This document shows positions 63,886 through 64,000 of a stretch of DNA of 64,000 nucleotides, one piece after another. The translations under genes and the position numbers were made by a program. The stretch is from Heliopora coerulea (Eukaryota; Cnidaria; Anthozoa; Scleralcyonacea; Helioporidae), in assembly GCA_030142905.1 (NCBI GenBank), contig JASJOG010000147.1, positions 659,001-723,000 of the forward strand, written 5' to 3'. Within the stretch, counting starts at the first letter, position 1; every line of letters begins with the position of its first letter. Under the pieces are notes generated by a model. That model was not told the origin of the DNA. It saw nothing but the letters and a program-made list of their open reading frames with translations, and ran no database searches.

Positions 63886-64000
63886 GTATTTGACAATATT
63901 CCGTCGAACTAGATTAGTCAAAAATTAGAACTGGAATGAAGTATGCATTTACAATATTTAACAGATAAATTACCGGTAGACAGGCAGCAAGGAAGCGGGT

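Noticed and set aside
1..64000. CRISPR arrays, operons, bacterial ribosome binding sites
   Set aside because: Sequence is eukaryotic; the tandem repeats lack unique spacers of constant length, and genes are spliced.

Overview
The window looks like nuclear DNA of an invertebrate animal, most likely an anthozoan cnidarian such as a coral or sea anemone. Reasons: spliced genes with standard GT/AG introns, a short (245-residue) tropomyosin-like protein, an animal RING-WWE ubiquitin ligase, TTAGGG-like repeats, and dense fossil transposons. The assignment is inference; no marker gene names a species.

Host genes are few. (1) A tropomyosin-like coding region lies on the minus strand at 19709-20446 in one open exon. 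(2) An RNF146/Iduna-type E3 ubiquitin ligase lies on the plus strand, with exon 1 at 26287-26383 and exon 2 at 32124-32851 joined by a phase-compatible 5.7 kb intron. (3) A type II membrane protein with a DUF885-family ectodomain starts at 50270 on the plus strand. Six exons can be traced to 63885 and the gene runs off the right edge. (4) A possible first exon of an unidentified gene lies at 6894-7099.

Most of the rest is mobile DNA. 1237-4685 holds two truncated non-LTR retrotransposons of one family set among tetranucleotide repeats. 9243-13790 is a decayed Ty1/copia element on the minus strand, interrupted by a 591 bp solo LTR. 14537-15260 is a non-autonomous hAT element with an 8 bp target duplication, inserted in a foldback repeat. 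24231-24517 is a LINE 3' end. 36006-40094 holds a small pogo-type element followed by a 3.4 kb pogo/Tigger element. The larger one carries a frameshifted DDE transposase and, divergently, a HIRAN-domain reading frame. 43183-43885 is another solo LTR. 44427-49401 is a younger copia element with two LTRs about 99% identical. The introns of the DUF885 gene carry a Penelope-like GIY-YIG relic, a perfect 71 bp-arm palindrome, a 308 bp hAT-type element, a LINE 3' end, a tRNA-derived SINE pair and several copies of a CATATG-palindrome repeat.

Two observations stand out. One is the HIRAN (DNA-end-binding) domain carried inside a pogo/Tigger transposon. The other is a recurring hammerhead-like core (CUGANGA, short stem-loop, GAAAC) shared by several otherwise different foldback families and by the flank of the Penelope-like relic. 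Boundaries and family calls come from reading the sequence by eye. No alignment, folding or database search was run.
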